Positions 1 through 8,640 of a stretch of 64,000 bases of DNA are shown here, piece by piece. Numbering within the stretch: position 1 is the first letter of the stretch; every line of letters begins with the position of its first letter. The notes beneath the pieces were generated by a model. The model saw only the letters and a program-made list of their open reading frames with translations, was not told where the DNA came from and did not search any database. The DNA is from Oceanospirillum sp964342385 (GTDB lineage Bacteria > Pseudomonadota > Gammaproteobacteria > Pseudomonadales > Halomonadaceae), in assembly GCA_964342385.1 (NCBI GenBank), contig CAYFGP010000007.1:43545-107544 (forward strand), written 5' to 3'. A program made the position numbers and the translations under genes.

Positions 1-625
1 TATTATTGCGCGTGAGTCGAAGATCGAAGATCGCCTGCTGCGTCCACTGTGTGCTAAGCAGCTGGTTGAGACTCTGCCAGAACGTGAAGGCTGGGTGAAC
101 CGTGATGAGCTGTTCGACTTCCATGGCCGTAATCGTAAACCTCAGTTAGCTCTGGCTAAAGAACTTGGTTTTGACGAATGGTCACAGCCTGCTGGCGGTT
201 GCTGTTTCCTGACCGACGAAAGCTACAGTAACAAACTGCAGGATATGTGGGATGCCCGTGGTGAGCGCAACTACGAGGTCGATGACATCATGCTGCTGAA
301 AGTGGGCCGTCATATTCGTCCGGCGAAACACTATAAGCTGATTGTCAGCCGTGAGCAGGGTGAAAACAACTTTATGCGTGGCTATCGCCCGATGTACAGC
401 TACCTGTACCCGACCAGCCACGGCGGTCCACTGACCTTGATTGATGGCACGCCGACAGAAGAAGATATCCAGACTGCGGCCCGTGTTGTGGCGCGTTTCA
501 GTCAGGGCCGCAACGCCGATGAAGTGGTGGTGAACTATGTTGCCAAACACAACGAAGGCGAGCAAGAGCTGAAAGTTAAGCCGATGCCTGTGGAAGAGAT
601 CCCAGACGACTGGTATATCCACTAA
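1..625 (+). CDS. PP-loop tRNA-thiolation-type protein, C-terminal part (5' end outside window)
   Basis: The frame is open from base 2 with no start codon needed, so the gene begins before the window; about 207 codons are visible. The motifs GRNRKPQLALAKELG, PAGGCCFLTD and DIMLLKVGRHIRP belong to the C-terminal region of the PP-loop proteins usually annotated as ThiI- or TrmU-like tRNA sulfurtransferases. The ATP-binding PP-loop itself would lie upstream and cannot be seen. A GTG at 95 is internal, not a start. The gene is followed by a terminator and then by a TusA-like sulfur carrier, which fits a tRNA sulfur-transfer role. The exact modification is not determinable from this fragment. Confidence 0.6.
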   Translation, partial: IIARESKIEDRLLRPLCAKQLVETLPEREGWVNRDELFDFHGRNRKPQLALAKELGFDEWSQPAGGCCFLTDESYSNKLQDMWDARGERNYEVDDIMLLKVGRHIRPAKHYKLIVSREQGENNFMRGYRPMYSYLYPTSHGGPLTLIDGTPTEEDIQTAARVVARFSQGRNADEVVVNYVAKHNEGEQELKVKPMPVEEIPDDWYIH

Positions 626-693
626 GTCGGCACTGACGCGAATATCATCGCTGATATTCAGGTTTTAACAAAAGAGTCCTGGATTGATCAGCC

Positions 694-719
694 AAAGAGC
701 ACCTAAGGGTGCTCTTTTT
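694..719 (+). terminator. intrinsic terminator of the PP-loop gene
   Basis: The stem AGAGCACC/GGTGCTCT with a short loop is followed by a T-run, about 70 bases after the stop codon. Confidence 0.85.
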
Positions 720-879
720 ATATATCCCGCTTTATTCTATCTGCACAGAGCAACACCAAACCGATAAATGTCATAAGCTGTTATCAGTAGCAAGACTAGG
801 ACTGGTGCACATTCAGCCTCTAAGCCGATAGAATTCATTGATCTGCACAAAAAACGCGCACTTTATTGAGTAACCTTTT

Positions 880-1110
880 ATGAGCAAACATGAACTAAAT
901 GCACGCAACCTGCTGTGCCCCCTGCCTGTGATCCGTACACAGAATAAGATCGCGTCACTTGATGCAGGGGACCATCTGGTAGTGTATTGTACTGACCCGG
1001 GTACTTTGCACGATATTCCGGCCTGGTGTCGCGTGCATGGTCATACTTTGGTCTCAACGGCAGAAAGCGCCGATGAGATTATTATAGAAATAGAAGTCGT
1101 TAAAGACTAA
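880..1110 (+). CDS. TusA/SirA-like sulfur carrier protein
   Basis: A 76-residue protein with the TusA-family N-terminus: LNARNLLCPLPVIRTQNKI carries the conserved CPxP motif, with Cys13 as the expected persulfide-bearing residue. TusA proteins pass sulfur from cysteine desulfurases to acceptors such as tRNA-thiolating enzymes. The predicted fold is two helices on a small sheet. It lies between a PP-loop tRNA-thiolation-type gene and glnA, so it may be that enzyme's sulfur donor, but the intervening terminator at 694-719 argues for a separate promoter. No symbol is assigned because several TusA paralogues usually coexist. Confidence 0.8.
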   Translation: MSKHELNARNLLCPLPVIRTQNKIASLDAGDHLVVYCTDPGTLHDIPAWCRVHGHTLVSTAESADEIIIEIEVVKD

Positions 1111-1111
1111 G

Positions 1112-1126
1112 GCACCAAATTGGTGC
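1112..1126 (+). promoter_or_regulatory. NtrC-binding site (enhancer) upstream of glnA
   Basis: GCACCAAATTGGTGC is a perfect dyad matching the known NtrC pattern GCACY-N5-RGTGC. It lies about 100 bases upstream of the sigma-54 promoter, a usual enhancer distance, and starts just after the stop codon of the TusA-like gene. Confidence 0.85.
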
Positions 1127-1141
1127 GCTGTGTTTTTAAGG

Positions 1142-1158
1142 TGCACTATTTTAGAGCA
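1142..1158 (+). promoter_or_regulatory. second, weaker NtrC-like site upstream of glnA
   Basis: TGCACTATTTTAGAGCA has one perfect half-site (TGCACTA) and one degenerate half, 15 bases downstream of the strong site. Paired strong and weak sites are common at NtrC enhancers. The same left half recurs at 3493 and 6870. Confidence 0.55.
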
Positions 1159-1222
1159 AAAGAGCACAACAGATTTCTCACAAAGCACCCTAACTTATTG
1201 GTTATCTTTGCTTTTTTTATAA

Positions 1223-1238
1223 TGGCATTGATATTGCT
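1223..1238 (+). promoter_or_regulatory. sigma-54 promoter of glnA
   Basis: TGGCATTGATATTGCT has GG at -24 and GC at -12 with the required spacing. It lies downstream of the NtrC sites and about 110 bases before the glnA start. Confidence 0.85.
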
Positions 1239-1346
1239 TTTAAGAGAGACAATTCCGAAGGAAGGTTTTACGGCCTTCCAATCGTGATAAAAGAATTATT
1301 TACACGATTTTGACAACCAAGCGAAAGCTCCATTGGAGGACAAGCA

Positions 1347-2753
1347 ATGTCAGAGCAAACTCTGAAGCTAATCGAAGAGAATGATGTTAAATGGGTAGAC
1401 CTGCGTTTTACCGACACTAAAGGTAAAGAGCAGCACGTAACCATCCCTGCCCGTTACGTTGATGAAGATTTCTTCGAAGAAGGCCAAATGTTTGACGGTT
1501 CTTCTATCTCTGGCTGGAAAGGCATTAACGAATCAGACATGATCCTGATGCCAGATGACAGCTCTTCTTTCCTGGACCCGTTCTTCGAAGATAAGACTCT
1601 GGTTCTGCGTTGTGACATCATCGAGCCTGCCACTATGCAAGGCTACGAGCGTGACCCACGCTCTGTTGCTAAGCGTGCAGAAGAGTACCTGAAATCTACT
1701 GGTCTGGGTGACACTGCATTCTTCGGTCCTGAGCCTGAGTTCTTCATCTTTGACGACGTGCGTTGGGATTCCAACATGTCCGGTAGCTTCGTGAAGATCG
1801 ATTCCGAAGAAGCGGCTTGGAACTCTGAGAAGTCAATGGAAGGCGGTAACATGGGTCACCGTCCTCGCGTTAAAGGCGGTTACTTCCCAGTACCACCAGT
1901 TGACTCTGTACACGACATCCGTGCCACTATGTGTAACGTGATGGAAGAGATCGGTCTGAACGTTGAAGTTCACCACCACGAAGTAGCAACTGCTTGTCAG
2001 AACGAAATCGGCGTAGCGTTCAACACTCTGGTTAAGAAAGCTGACGAAGTTCAGATGCTGAAATACGTTGTACACAACGTTGCCCACGCATACGGCAAAA
2101 CTGCAACCTTTATGCCTAAGCCTGTAGTTGGCGATAACGGTTCTGGTATGCACGTTCACCTGTCTTACTGGAAAGACGGCGTAAACCAGTTCGCAGGTGA
2201 CCAGTACGCTGGTCTGTCTGAGTCTGCTCTGTTCGCTATTGGCGGTATCATCAAGCACGCTAAAGCACTGAACGCTTTCTGTAACCCAGGTACTAACTCG
2301 TACAAGCGTCTGGTTCCAGGCTTCGAAGCTCCAGTAATGCTGGCTTACTCTGCTCGTAACCGTTCTGCTTCTCTGCGTATTCCTTACACTTCTAGCCCTA
2401 AAGCTAAGCGTGTTGAGGCTCGTTTCCCTGATCCAATCGCTAACCCATACCTGGCGTTCTCAGCTCTGCTGATGGCTGCTCTGGACGGTGTTCAGAACAA
2501 GATTCACCCTGGCGATCCTGCTGATAAAGATCTGTACGATCTGCCAGCAGAAGAAGCGGCTGAGATCCCAACAGTTGCATCTTCTCTGGAAGAAGCTCTG
2601 GCGGCTCTGGATGCAGACCGTGAGTTCCTGGTTCAAGGTGGCGTATTCACTGACGACATGATCGATGCTTACATCGAGCTGATCAACGAAGACGTTGCAC
2701 GCGTAAACATGACAACTCACCCGGTTGAGTTCGATCTGTACTACAGTGTGTAA
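1347..2753 (+). CDS. glnA: Glutamine synthetase, type I
   Basis: A 468-residue enzyme of normal GSI-beta length that makes glutamine from glutamate, ammonia and ATP in the cytoplasm. The N-terminal beta-grasp domain (about 15-100) carries FDGSSI. The catalytic domain shows metal/ATP motifs such as FGPEPEFFIFD, NGSGMHVHLS and the KRLVPGFEAP loop. Tyr397 in DLYDLP sits at the position adenylylated by GlnE in enterics. The start follows a clear GGAGG-type site (TTGGAGGACAAGCA). An NtrC enhancer and a sigma-54 promoter lie upstream, so it is expected to be induced under nitrogen limitation. ntrBC follow after one small gene. Confidence 0.99.
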   Translation: MSEQTLKLIEENDVKWVDLRFTDTKGKEQHVTIPARYVDEDFFEEGQMFDGSSISGWKGINESDMILMPDDSSSFLDPFFEDKTLVLRCDIIEPATMQGYERDPRSVAKRAEEYLKSTGLGDTAFFGPEPEFFIFDDVRWDSNMSGSFVKIDSEEAAWNSEKSMEGGNMGHRPRVKGGYFPVPPVDSVHDIRATMCNVMEEIGLNVEVHHHEVATACQNEIGVAFNTLVKKADEVQMLKYVVHNVAHAYGKTATFMPKPVVGDNGSGMHVHLSYWKDGVNQFAGDQYAGLSESALFAIGGIIKHAKALNAFCNPGTNSYKRLVPGFEAPVMLAYSARNRSASLRIPYTSSPKAKRVEARFPDPIANPYLAFSALLMAALDGVQNKIHPGDPADKDLYDLPAEEAAEIPTVASSLEEALAALDADREFLVQGGVFTDDMIDAYIELINEDVARVNMTTHPVEFDLYYSV

Positions 2754-2802
2754 GCTCCGCTTATAAGCTTTCAGCTTATGCTCTTCTTCGGAAGAGACGA
2801 GA

Positions 2803-2828
2803 CCCTCGCTTCGGCGAGGGTTTTTTTT
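2803..2828 (+). terminator. glnA intrinsic terminator
   Basis: The stem CCCTCGC-TTCG-GCGAGGG with a UUCG-type tetraloop is followed by eight T, 50 bases after the glnA stop. Confidence 0.95.
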
Positions 2829-2839
2829 CGCCTGTTTTC

Positions 2840-2939
2840 NNNNNNNNNNNNNNNNNNNNNNNNNNNNNNNNNNNNNNNNNNNNNNNNNNNNNNNNNNNNN
2901 NNNNNNNNNNNNNNNNNNNNNNNNNNNNNNNNNNNNNNN
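2840..2939. other. assembly gap (100 N)
   Basis: A run of exactly 100 N, the usual scaffold filler for a gap of unknown size. The start of the following DUF4124 gene is lost in it. Confidence 0.99.
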
Positions 2940-3328
2940 GCCTAACGCTGATATCTGGTGGTGCTTTAGCCGTAGATAAGATTTATCACTGGAAGGATGC
3001 TGAAGGAAACCCCGTTTTTTCGGATCAACCCAAGGGACAGCGCTATCTGGCGACCTATCAGCGTCGCTACCAGGATGTGCGTCTGGTCAGCTACCAGACC
3101 CAAATGCCGGGGCAGCGCATTATTCGCGTTTATGCTCAGCCCAAGCTACAACCGGGCGATACCATTGAATTACAGCTAAATGGCGAGACTTATCAAAGTG
3201 CGCTGCATAGTCAATTTTTCCTGCTGCATCACTTGCCTCGTGGGCATCATAAGATTCGTGCTCTGGTGCGTAATAAAAATAAACACTTGCTGTTTGCCAG
3301 CCGCTCAACCAGCCTCAATATCCGCTAA
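2940..3328 (+). CDS. DUF4124-type periplasmic/exported protein (5' end in assembly gap)
   Basis: The frame is open from the gap: a hydrophobic stretch ending GGALAVD looks like the end of a signal peptide. It is followed by KIYHWKDAEGNPVFSDQP, the typical opening of DUF4124 (small exported proteins with a W-D-x-G-x-x-x-F-S-D signature). The remaining ~90 residues form a beta-rich domain (PKLQPGDTIELQLNGE) without motifs I recognise. A DUF4124 gene between glnA and ntrB is also found in pseudomonads; its function is unknown. The start codon is not visible; the stop is at 3326-3328. Confidence 0.8.
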
Positions 3329-3492
3329 ATCCAGCGTTTATCCTGCCATTAACAGTATTCCTCTAACGGCTGGTTAAGTATTCATCTGCTTATTTTGACT
3401 GCCATAACGCCTTAATTCACAAGCAGTTAACGACCATTTAAAAAGCAGTACGCACTATAACGGTCTGCACTGCACCACAAAAAATAAGTCAA

Positions 3493-3508
3493 TGCACTAT
3501 AATGGTGC
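3493..3508 (+). promoter_or_regulatory. NtrC-binding site upstream of ntrBC
   Basis: TGCACTATAATGGTGC is a near-perfect NtrC dyad about 110 bases before the sigma-54 promoter at 3616. A weaker related half-site, GCACTATAACGGT, lies about 40 bases upstream at 3452. This suggests autoregulation of ntrBC. Confidence 0.8.
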
Positions 3509-3615
3509 GTATAGTTTTGTTAAACGCGGACTTATAGCTCCAGAAGAAAGGCTGAAATACCCATTTTAAAGAGCACAGACACCAACTCGCTATTTTTTAA
3601 GCACTTACTTTGTAT

Positions 3616-3631
3616 TGGTTCGCTTTTTGCT
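3616..3631 (+). promoter_or_regulatory. sigma-54 promoter of ntrBC
   Basis: TGGTTCGCTTTTTGCT has GG(-24) and GC(-12) at correct spacing, 27 bases before the ntrB start, with an NtrC site upstream. Confidence 0.75.
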
Positions 3632-3657
3632 TTTGCTAACAGTAAGGAGGGTTTTGT

Positions 3658-4728
3658 GTGGCTAGTCTAGACAATCAGAAATTACTACTGGATAACCTGA
3701 CCACGGCGGTCATCCAATTAAACAGTGAGCTGGCTCTGACTTATCTCAATCCAGCGGCTGAGATGTTATTCGCCTGTGGAGCCAATCGAGCGATTGGTCA
3801 TCCCTTATCCAGTCTGTTTACGGAACATGACGATACCGATAACGCCTGGCGGCAAGCCGCTAAGGAAGGTCACCCTTTTACCAAACGGGAGACCAGTCTG
3901 ACGCTGCCTAACGGTCAGCATATGATTGTCGATTACACCGTGAACCCCATTCTTACCTCCGGTGGTTATACCCTGGTTGTGGAGCTCCAGGCCCGTGATC
4001 GCCTGCTGCGTATCAGCAAAGAAGAAGAGTTGGTGGCACAACAGGAAACCCTGCGCACTTTGGTGCGAGGTATGGCCCATGAGATCAAAAATCCTCTGGG
4101 TGGTATTCGTGGTGCAGCGCAGTTATTAGAGCGTGCCCTGCCCGAAGAGAGCCTGAAAGATTATACCGAGGTGATCATCAGCGAAGCAGATCGCCTGAGA
4201 AATCTGGTGGATCGTATGCTCGGGCCAAGAAAGGTGCCCAATTTTAGTGCAGTGAATATCCACAAAGTGCTGGAACATGTTTTTGCGCTGATCTCTGCGG
4301 AGCAAGGTCCAAAAATCAAACTGATTAGGGACTATGATCCCAGTCTGCCGGATATGAACGGTGATCAGGAGCAGTTGATTCAGGCCATTCTGAATATTGT
4401 GCGTAATGCCATGCAGGCGTTACGGGAAGCCAAGATCGAAGATGGCCAGATCACCTTCCGTACTCGCGCCAAACGTCAGTTCACCCTGGGCTCAGAGCGC
4501 CATCGCCTGCTATGTCAGGTGGATATTATTGATAACGGCCCAGGTATTCCAAAAGAGCTGATGGAAACCATTTTCTATCCTCTGGTGACTGGTCGCGCAT
4601 CAGGCACTGGACTCGGTCTGTCGATCGCCCAGACCATTATGCATCAACACAACGGGCTGATTGAGTGTAAATCCGAACCGGGCAATACCGTATTCCGACT
4701 AATGATTCCTCTGGAGCATAAAAAATGA
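3658..4728 (+). CDS. glnL: Nitrogen regulation sensor histidine kinase NtrB (GlnL)
   Basis: A 356-residue soluble kinase/phosphatase that phosphorylates NtrC under nitrogen limitation and is controlled by PII. There is a PAS domain at about 6-110. The phospho-acceptor motif RGMAHEIKNPLGG contains His141. The C-terminal ATPase has the N-box (NIVRNAMQAL), DNGPGIP and GTGLGLSIA. No membrane segments are present, as expected. The GTG start at 3658 is preceded by AAGGAGG, 8 bases away. It overlaps ntrC by four bases (ATGA) and is therefore translationally coupled. It sits behind an NtrC site and a sigma-54 promoter. Confidence 0.97.
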   Translation: MASLDNQKLLLDNLTTAVIQLNSELALTYLNPAAEMLFACGANRAIGHPLSSLFTEHDDTDNAWRQAAKEGHPFTKRETSLTLPNGQHMIVDYTVNPILTSGGYTLVVELQARDRLLRISKEEELVAQQETLRTLVRGMAHEIKNPLGGIRGAAQLLERALPEESLKDYTEVIISEADRLRNLVDRMLGPRKVPNFSAVNIHKVLEHVFALISAEQGPKIKLIRDYDPSLPDMNGDQEQLIQAILNIVRNAMQALREAKIEDGQITFRTRAKRQFTLGSERHRLLCQVDIIDNGPGIPKELMETIFYPLVTGRASGTGLGLSIAQTIMHQHNGLIECKSEPGNTVFRLMIPLEHKK

Positions 4729-6152
4729 ACACCCCAAATAACGTATGGATTGTCGATGATGACCGTTCTATCCGCTGGGTATTAGAACGCTCCATGGAAC
4801 AGGAAGGCATGAATGTTAATGTCTTTGAACAAGCCGAAGATGTGCTGAAAGCCTTTAATAGTGGCTGCCCGGATGCTCTGATTACCGATATCCGTATGCC
4901 GGGCATGGACGGCCTGGAGCTGCTGGCTCAGATTCAGGACAGTCATCCCAATCTACCCGTGATTGTGATGACCGCACACTCGGATTTGGAGAGTGCGGTG
5001 GCGTCTTATCAAGGCGGTGCTTTTGAATATCTACCCAAACCGTTTGATGTCGATGAAGCCGTTGCCTTGGTTAAACGGGCGATCAGTCATGCTCAGGAGC
5101 AGGCTTCAGCTCATCAACCCGAGGTTAAGCCTCTACCCAGTACTGAGATTATTGGTGAAGCGCCGGCGATGCAGGAGGTCTTCCGTGCCATTGGTCGGCT
5201 GTCCCACTCCAATATCACCGTATTGATTAACGGTGAGTCGGGTACCGGTAAAGAGCTGGTGGCGCATGCCCTGCATCAACACAGCCCCAGAGCGAAAAAT
5301 CCGTTTATTCCGTTGAATATGGCAGCGATTCCCAAGGATCTGATTGAATCCGAACTGTTTGGCCATGAAAAAGGGGCTTTTACCGGTGCCAATACTCTGC
5401 GCCACGGCCGCTTTGAACAGGCCGATGGCGGCACCCTGTTCCTGGATGAGATTGGTGATATGCCTGCCGATACTCAAACCCGTCTACTTAGGGTTCTGGC
5501 CGATGGTGAATTCTATCGTGTGGGTGGCCATACGCCAGTACAGGTGGATGTGCGTATTATCGCAGCAACCCACCAAGACCTGGAAAATCTGGTACAAGAA
5601 GGTCGCTTCCGGGAAGATCTATTCCACCGCTTGAATGTGATTCGTGTCCACCTGCCAAAACTAAGTGAACGCCGGGAAGATATTCCTCGTCTGGCGGATT
5701 TTTTCCTGGGCAAAGCCGCCAAAGAGCTGGAAGTAGAGCCTAAGATTCTACTGCAGGATACCGTGGATTATATGCAGCAACTGAGCTGGCCGGGTAACGT
5801 ACGTCAACTGGAAAACACCTGTCGCTGGATTACCGTGATGGCGTCAGGCCGTGAGGTGCATCTGGATGATCTGCCACCAGAGTTGATGGAGCAGAAACAA
5901 TCCGAACAAGCCACCGGCAGCCGCTGGCAGTCCGCACTGAATAACTGGGCGGATCAGGCTCTGGCTCAAGGTCAGAAAGGCATTCTGGATACTGCTGTAC
6001 CGGAGTTTGAAAAAGTGATGATCGAAGTGGCACTGAAGCATACTGCTGGTCGCCGTCGGGATGCAGCCGAGTTATTGGGCTGGGGTCGTAATACCCTGAC
6101 CCGTAAGATCAAAGAGTTGAATATGGAAACCGCGAGCGAAGAAGAGGAATAA
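4725..6152 (+). CDS. glnG: Nitrogen regulation response regulator NtrC (GlnG)
   Basis: A 475-residue sigma-54 activator. The receiver domain (1-120) carries the phosphorylation site Asp55 in ITDIRMPG. The central AAA+ domain has Walker A (GESGTGKE), the sigma-54 contact loop GAFTGA and the GTLFLDEIG Walker B region. The C-terminal Fis-type helix-turn-helix (RRRDAAELLGWGRNTLTRKIKEL) binds enhancers such as those at 1112 and 3493. It is co-transcribed with ntrB. Length and domain order are standard; nothing is missing. Confidence 0.98.
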   Translation: MNTPNNVWIVDDDRSIRWVLERSMEQEGMNVNVFEQAEDVLKAFNSGCPDALITDIRMPGMDGLELLAQIQDSHPNLPVIVMTAHSDLESAVASYQGGAFEYLPKPFDVDEAVALVKRAISHAQEQASAHQPEVKPLPSTEIIGEAPAMQEVFRAIGRLSHSNITVLINGESGTGKELVAHALHQHSPRAKNPFIPLNMAAIPKDLIESELFGHEKGAFTGANTLRHGRFEQADGGTLFLDEIGDMPADTQTRLLRVLADGEFYRVGGHTPVQVDVRIIAATHQDLENLVQEGRFREDLFHRLNVIRVHLPKLSERREDIPRLADFFLGKAAKELEVEPKILLQDTVDYMQQLSWPGNVRQLENTCRWITVMASGREVHLDDLPPELMEQKQSEQATGSRWQSALNNWADQALAQGQKGILDTAVPEFEKVMIEVALKHTAGRRRDAAELLGWGRNTLTRKIKELNMETASEEEE

Positions 6153-6188
6153 AGCCTTATTTCCGGTATAAGTTTAGGATGATCTTCC

Positions 6189-6220
6189 GCTTATGTGACT
6201 GCGTGCTCAGTCACATAAGC
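6189..6220. terminator. bidirectional hairpin between ntrC and trmL
   Basis: A perfect 13-bp inverted repeat (GCTTATGTGACTG / CAGTCACATAAGC, 6-base loop) lies between convergent genes. There is no long T-run, so it may act as a weak bidirectional terminator. Confidence 0.6.
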
Positions 6221-6236
6221 TGTCCTCAGGCTTAGA

Positions 6237-6701
6237 TCAAACCGCACCTTCAAAACCCAGCTGACGCCACGCCTCATAGGTAATTACAGAGACCGCATTG
6301 GATAGATTTAGACTGCGGCTGGTGGGCACCATAGGAATTCTTAACCACTGGGCTTGTTCAAACTGAGCCAGTACCTCCGCCGGTAAACCTCGGGTTTCCG
6401 GGCCAAATAGTAATACATCCCCTGCCTGGAACTGCATATCTGAAGCAAAGCCCTTCGCTTTCGTGGTGCAAGGAAAAACCCGTTTTTCACCAACGGCCGC
6501 CATAAAGGCATCAAAGTCTTTGTGGCGACTGACATTGGCCAGGTCATGATAGTCGAGACCTGCTCTTCTTAGCTTTTTTTCTTCCAGATCAAAGCCCAGT
6601 GGTTCAATAAGGTGCAGATAACAGCCTGTATTGGCACATAGGCGAATAATATTGCCCGTATTGGGGGCGATTTCTGGTTCGTACAGGGCGATTTCAAACA
6701 T
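6237..6701 (-). CDS. trmL: tRNA (cytidine(34)-2'-O)-methyltransferase TrmL
   Basis: A 154-residue SPOUT methyltransferase that 2'-O-methylates the wobble base of certain tRNA-Leu. The sequence opens MFEIALYEPEIAPNTGNIIR and carries the family motifs LFGPETRGLP and the C-terminal IPMVPTSRSLNLSNAVSV that forms the knotted SAM site. The length is the same as E. coli YibK (157). It is convergent with ntrC and appears monocistronic. Confidence 0.96.
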   Translation of the reverse strand: MFEIALYEPEIAPNTGNIIRLCANTGCYLHLIEPLGFDLEEKKLRRAGLDYHDLANVSRHKDFDAFMAAVGEKRVFPCTTKAKGFASDMQFQAGDVLLFGPETRGLPAEVLAQFEQAQWLRIPMVPTSRSLNLSNAVSVITYEAWRQLGFEGAV

Positions 6702-6869
6702 GCTTTTTCTATAAGGTAGCGATAAATCCCAATAAATTCCTGAGGTTATTCTTAATTAGCCGAGAAGAATCAAACAAGACTTGCCAGTCATGCGAAAAAA
6801 ATAAATAAAATGCATATTTAGTGGTCTGACCTGTGTTCAAGGCTGTTACATAAGGATACAATGAACGTA

Positions 6870-6886
6870 TGCACTATTTTAGTGCG
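6870..6886 (+). promoter_or_regulatory. NtrC-like palindrome upstream of a chemoreceptor gene
   Basis: TGCACTATTTTAGTGCG contains the perfect 15-bp palindrome GCACTATTTTAGTGC. It closely resembles the NtrC sites at 1142 and 3493, sharing the half TGCACTA and, with 3493, the flank GCGTATA. It lies 40 bases upstream of the receptor start and just downstream of a TACAAT -10-like box. I saw no well-spaced sigma-54 promoter, so this would more likely repress than activate. Confidence 0.5.
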
Positions 6887-6925
6887 TATATTCTAATAAA
6901 ACCCAGGACCTTGGGGGATAATAAC

Positions 6926-8554
6926 ATGCTTAATCAACTTTCAGTGGGCAGGAAGCTGGCTTTAATGATGGTGTTACCCATCCTAGGCTTAATCGCAACC
7001 TTTATCGTTGTTGAAACCGAGTTGCAAGCAGCCAATGAGGGCGTCAGAACAATTTATGACGACCGAGTAGTGCCTTTAAAAGACCTTTACACCATAGGTA
7101 CGGATTACGCCGTACTGATTATTGATGCGGTAAACAAAACCAATGCGGGGCAAATGAAAGTAGAAGATGCCTATAAAGGTATTCAGGAAGCTCAGGATCG
7201 TATTCATAAAACCTGGAACAAATATATGGCCACAGAGCTGACCCCGAAAGAGGCTCAATTGGCTAAAGAAGCTCAGGCTCTGTTTACAGCGGCAGATGCT
7301 TCTATTAACGAGATCCTGCCCGTGTTGGCAAAAATGCAGGGCTTACAGAAGGGGCAATTGGATCAGTTTGATGGTCCGCTATACGCCACCATTGATCCGA
7401 TCAGCGATAAAATCGCTGAGCTGTTAAACCTGCAGCTGGATGTTGCCGGTCAGGTTCAGGCCGAACTGAAACAGTCCTATTCCAGTGCTCAAACCCTAAT
7501 GATCGGCGGTATTCTGGTATTGCTGATTGTGGTGATTGCAGGTAGCTATCTGGTCGCTCAGGCGATTACTAAACCACTGGATAAGATGCGTTCTACCATC
7601 GCTCATATCGAAGGTAATCATGATCTGACCACTCGTCTGCAAGTCAATGGTAATGACGAAGTGGCGGCTATTGGTCGCGCTTTTAATACCATGTTGGATC
7701 AGTTCCAACGCCTGGTAACCCAGGTATCCGGTTCGGTGCAGCACCTGTCTCAGGAAGCTGTAAATATGTCTCGTGCCAGCCAGCACACCAGTGATGGTAT
7801 GAGCCGTCAGCAGACTGAAACGGATCACGTGGCTACGGCGATGAATGAGATGGTTGCGACCATTCAGGAAGTGGCACGTAATGCTTCAGAAGCTGAAACT
7901 GCCGCACAAACCACGCGTAGTGAATCTGAAACGGGTGATCAGATCCTGCAGGAGAATAACCGTATTATCGAAACCCTGGCCCAAGAAGTAGAAAATGCGG
8001 CAGAAGTCGTGGGTTCTCTGGAACAGGAAGCGCAGAATATCGCCCTGGTGATCGATGTAATTAAGGGTATCGCCGAGCAAACCAACCTGTTGGCACTGAA
8101 CGCGGCGATTGAAGCCGCTCGTGCCGGTGAGCAAGGACGTGGTTTTGCCGTAGTTGCCGATGAAGTACGCAGCCTGGCCCAGCAAACTCAAAACTCCACT
8201 CAGGAGATTGAGGATGTGATTCAGCGCGTACAGCAGGGCAGTCGTGATGCGGCTCAGGTTATGAACCGTAGTAAAGAACAGGCGCAACTGGGTCTGGAGC
8301 AGAGTGCTAAAACCAGTGAGGCTTTGGCGCAGGTTACTCATCATGTCACCATGATCAGTGATATGAACAGTCAGATCGCCGCTGCGGTTGAAGAACAAAG
8401 CGCCACTGCCGATGAGATGAATCAGAGCGTGGTGAATATTGCAGAAGTCACTCGCGATTCCACTGCGGCGGCTAACCAAACGGCAGCAGCCAGTGAGGAG
8501 TTGTCTCAACTGTCCGATGAACTGCAATCCATGGTGAAGCAGTTTAAGGTGTGA
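6926..8554 (+). CDS. Methyl-accepting chemotaxis protein
   Basis: A 542-residue transmembrane receptor. The first membrane helix (about 10-32, LALMMVLPILGLIATFIVV) is followed by a periplasmic four-helix-type sensor (about 33-188), a second helix (about 190-210) and a HAMP domain after it. The cytoplasmic coiled coil contains the signalling hairpin NAAIEAARAGEQGRGFAVVA. No C-terminal CheR-docking pentapeptide is visible. I chose the ATG at 6926 because MLNQLSVGRKLAL starts right before the first helix and has GGGGG 9 bases upstream; an in-frame ATG at 6869 lies within the operator-like region. The ligand is unknown; the NtrC-like site upstream hints at a nitrogen link. Confidence 0.93.
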   Translation: MLNQLSVGRKLALMMVLPILGLIATFIVVETELQAANEGVRTIYDDRVVPLKDLYTIGTDYAVLIIDAVNKTNAGQMKVEDAYKGIQEAQDRIHKTWNKYMATELTPKEAQLAKEAQALFTAADASINEILPVLAKMQGLQKGQLDQFDGPLYATIDPISDKIAELLNLQLDVAGQVQAELKQSYSSAQTLMIGGILVLLIVVIAGSYLVAQAITKPLDKMRSTIAHIEGNHDLTTRLQVNGNDEVAAIGRAFNTMLDQFQRLVTQVSGSVQHLSQEAVNMSRASQHTSDGMSRQQTETDHVATAMNEMVATIQEVARNASEAETAAQTTRSESETGDQILQENNRIIETLAQEVENAAEVVGSLEQEAQNIALVIDVIKGIAEQTNLLALNAAIEAARAGEQGRGFAVVADEVRSLAQQTQNSTQEIEDVIQRVQQGSRDAAQVMNRSKEQAQLGLEQSAKTSEALAQVTHHVTMISDMNSQIAAAVEEQSATADEMNQSVVNIAEVTRDSTAAANQTAAASEELSQLSDELQSMVKQFKV

Positions 8555-8640
8555 TCAGATTTAAACAGCGCTCTAACCCTATAAACTTGCGAGACAAAGT
8601 GATCTCAAGGCGGTAAGGAATAAGCGCAGTAATCATGCAT

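Noticed and set aside
6869..6925. Upstream start for the 6926 chemoreceptor
   Set aside because: It would translate through the NtrC-like palindrome, adds no conserved residues and has no ribosome-binding site.
8585..8608. Hairpin CTTG-GAGA...TCTCAAG after the chemoreceptor gene as a terminator
   Set aside because: No T-run follows; the terminator at 8732-8781 is much stronger.
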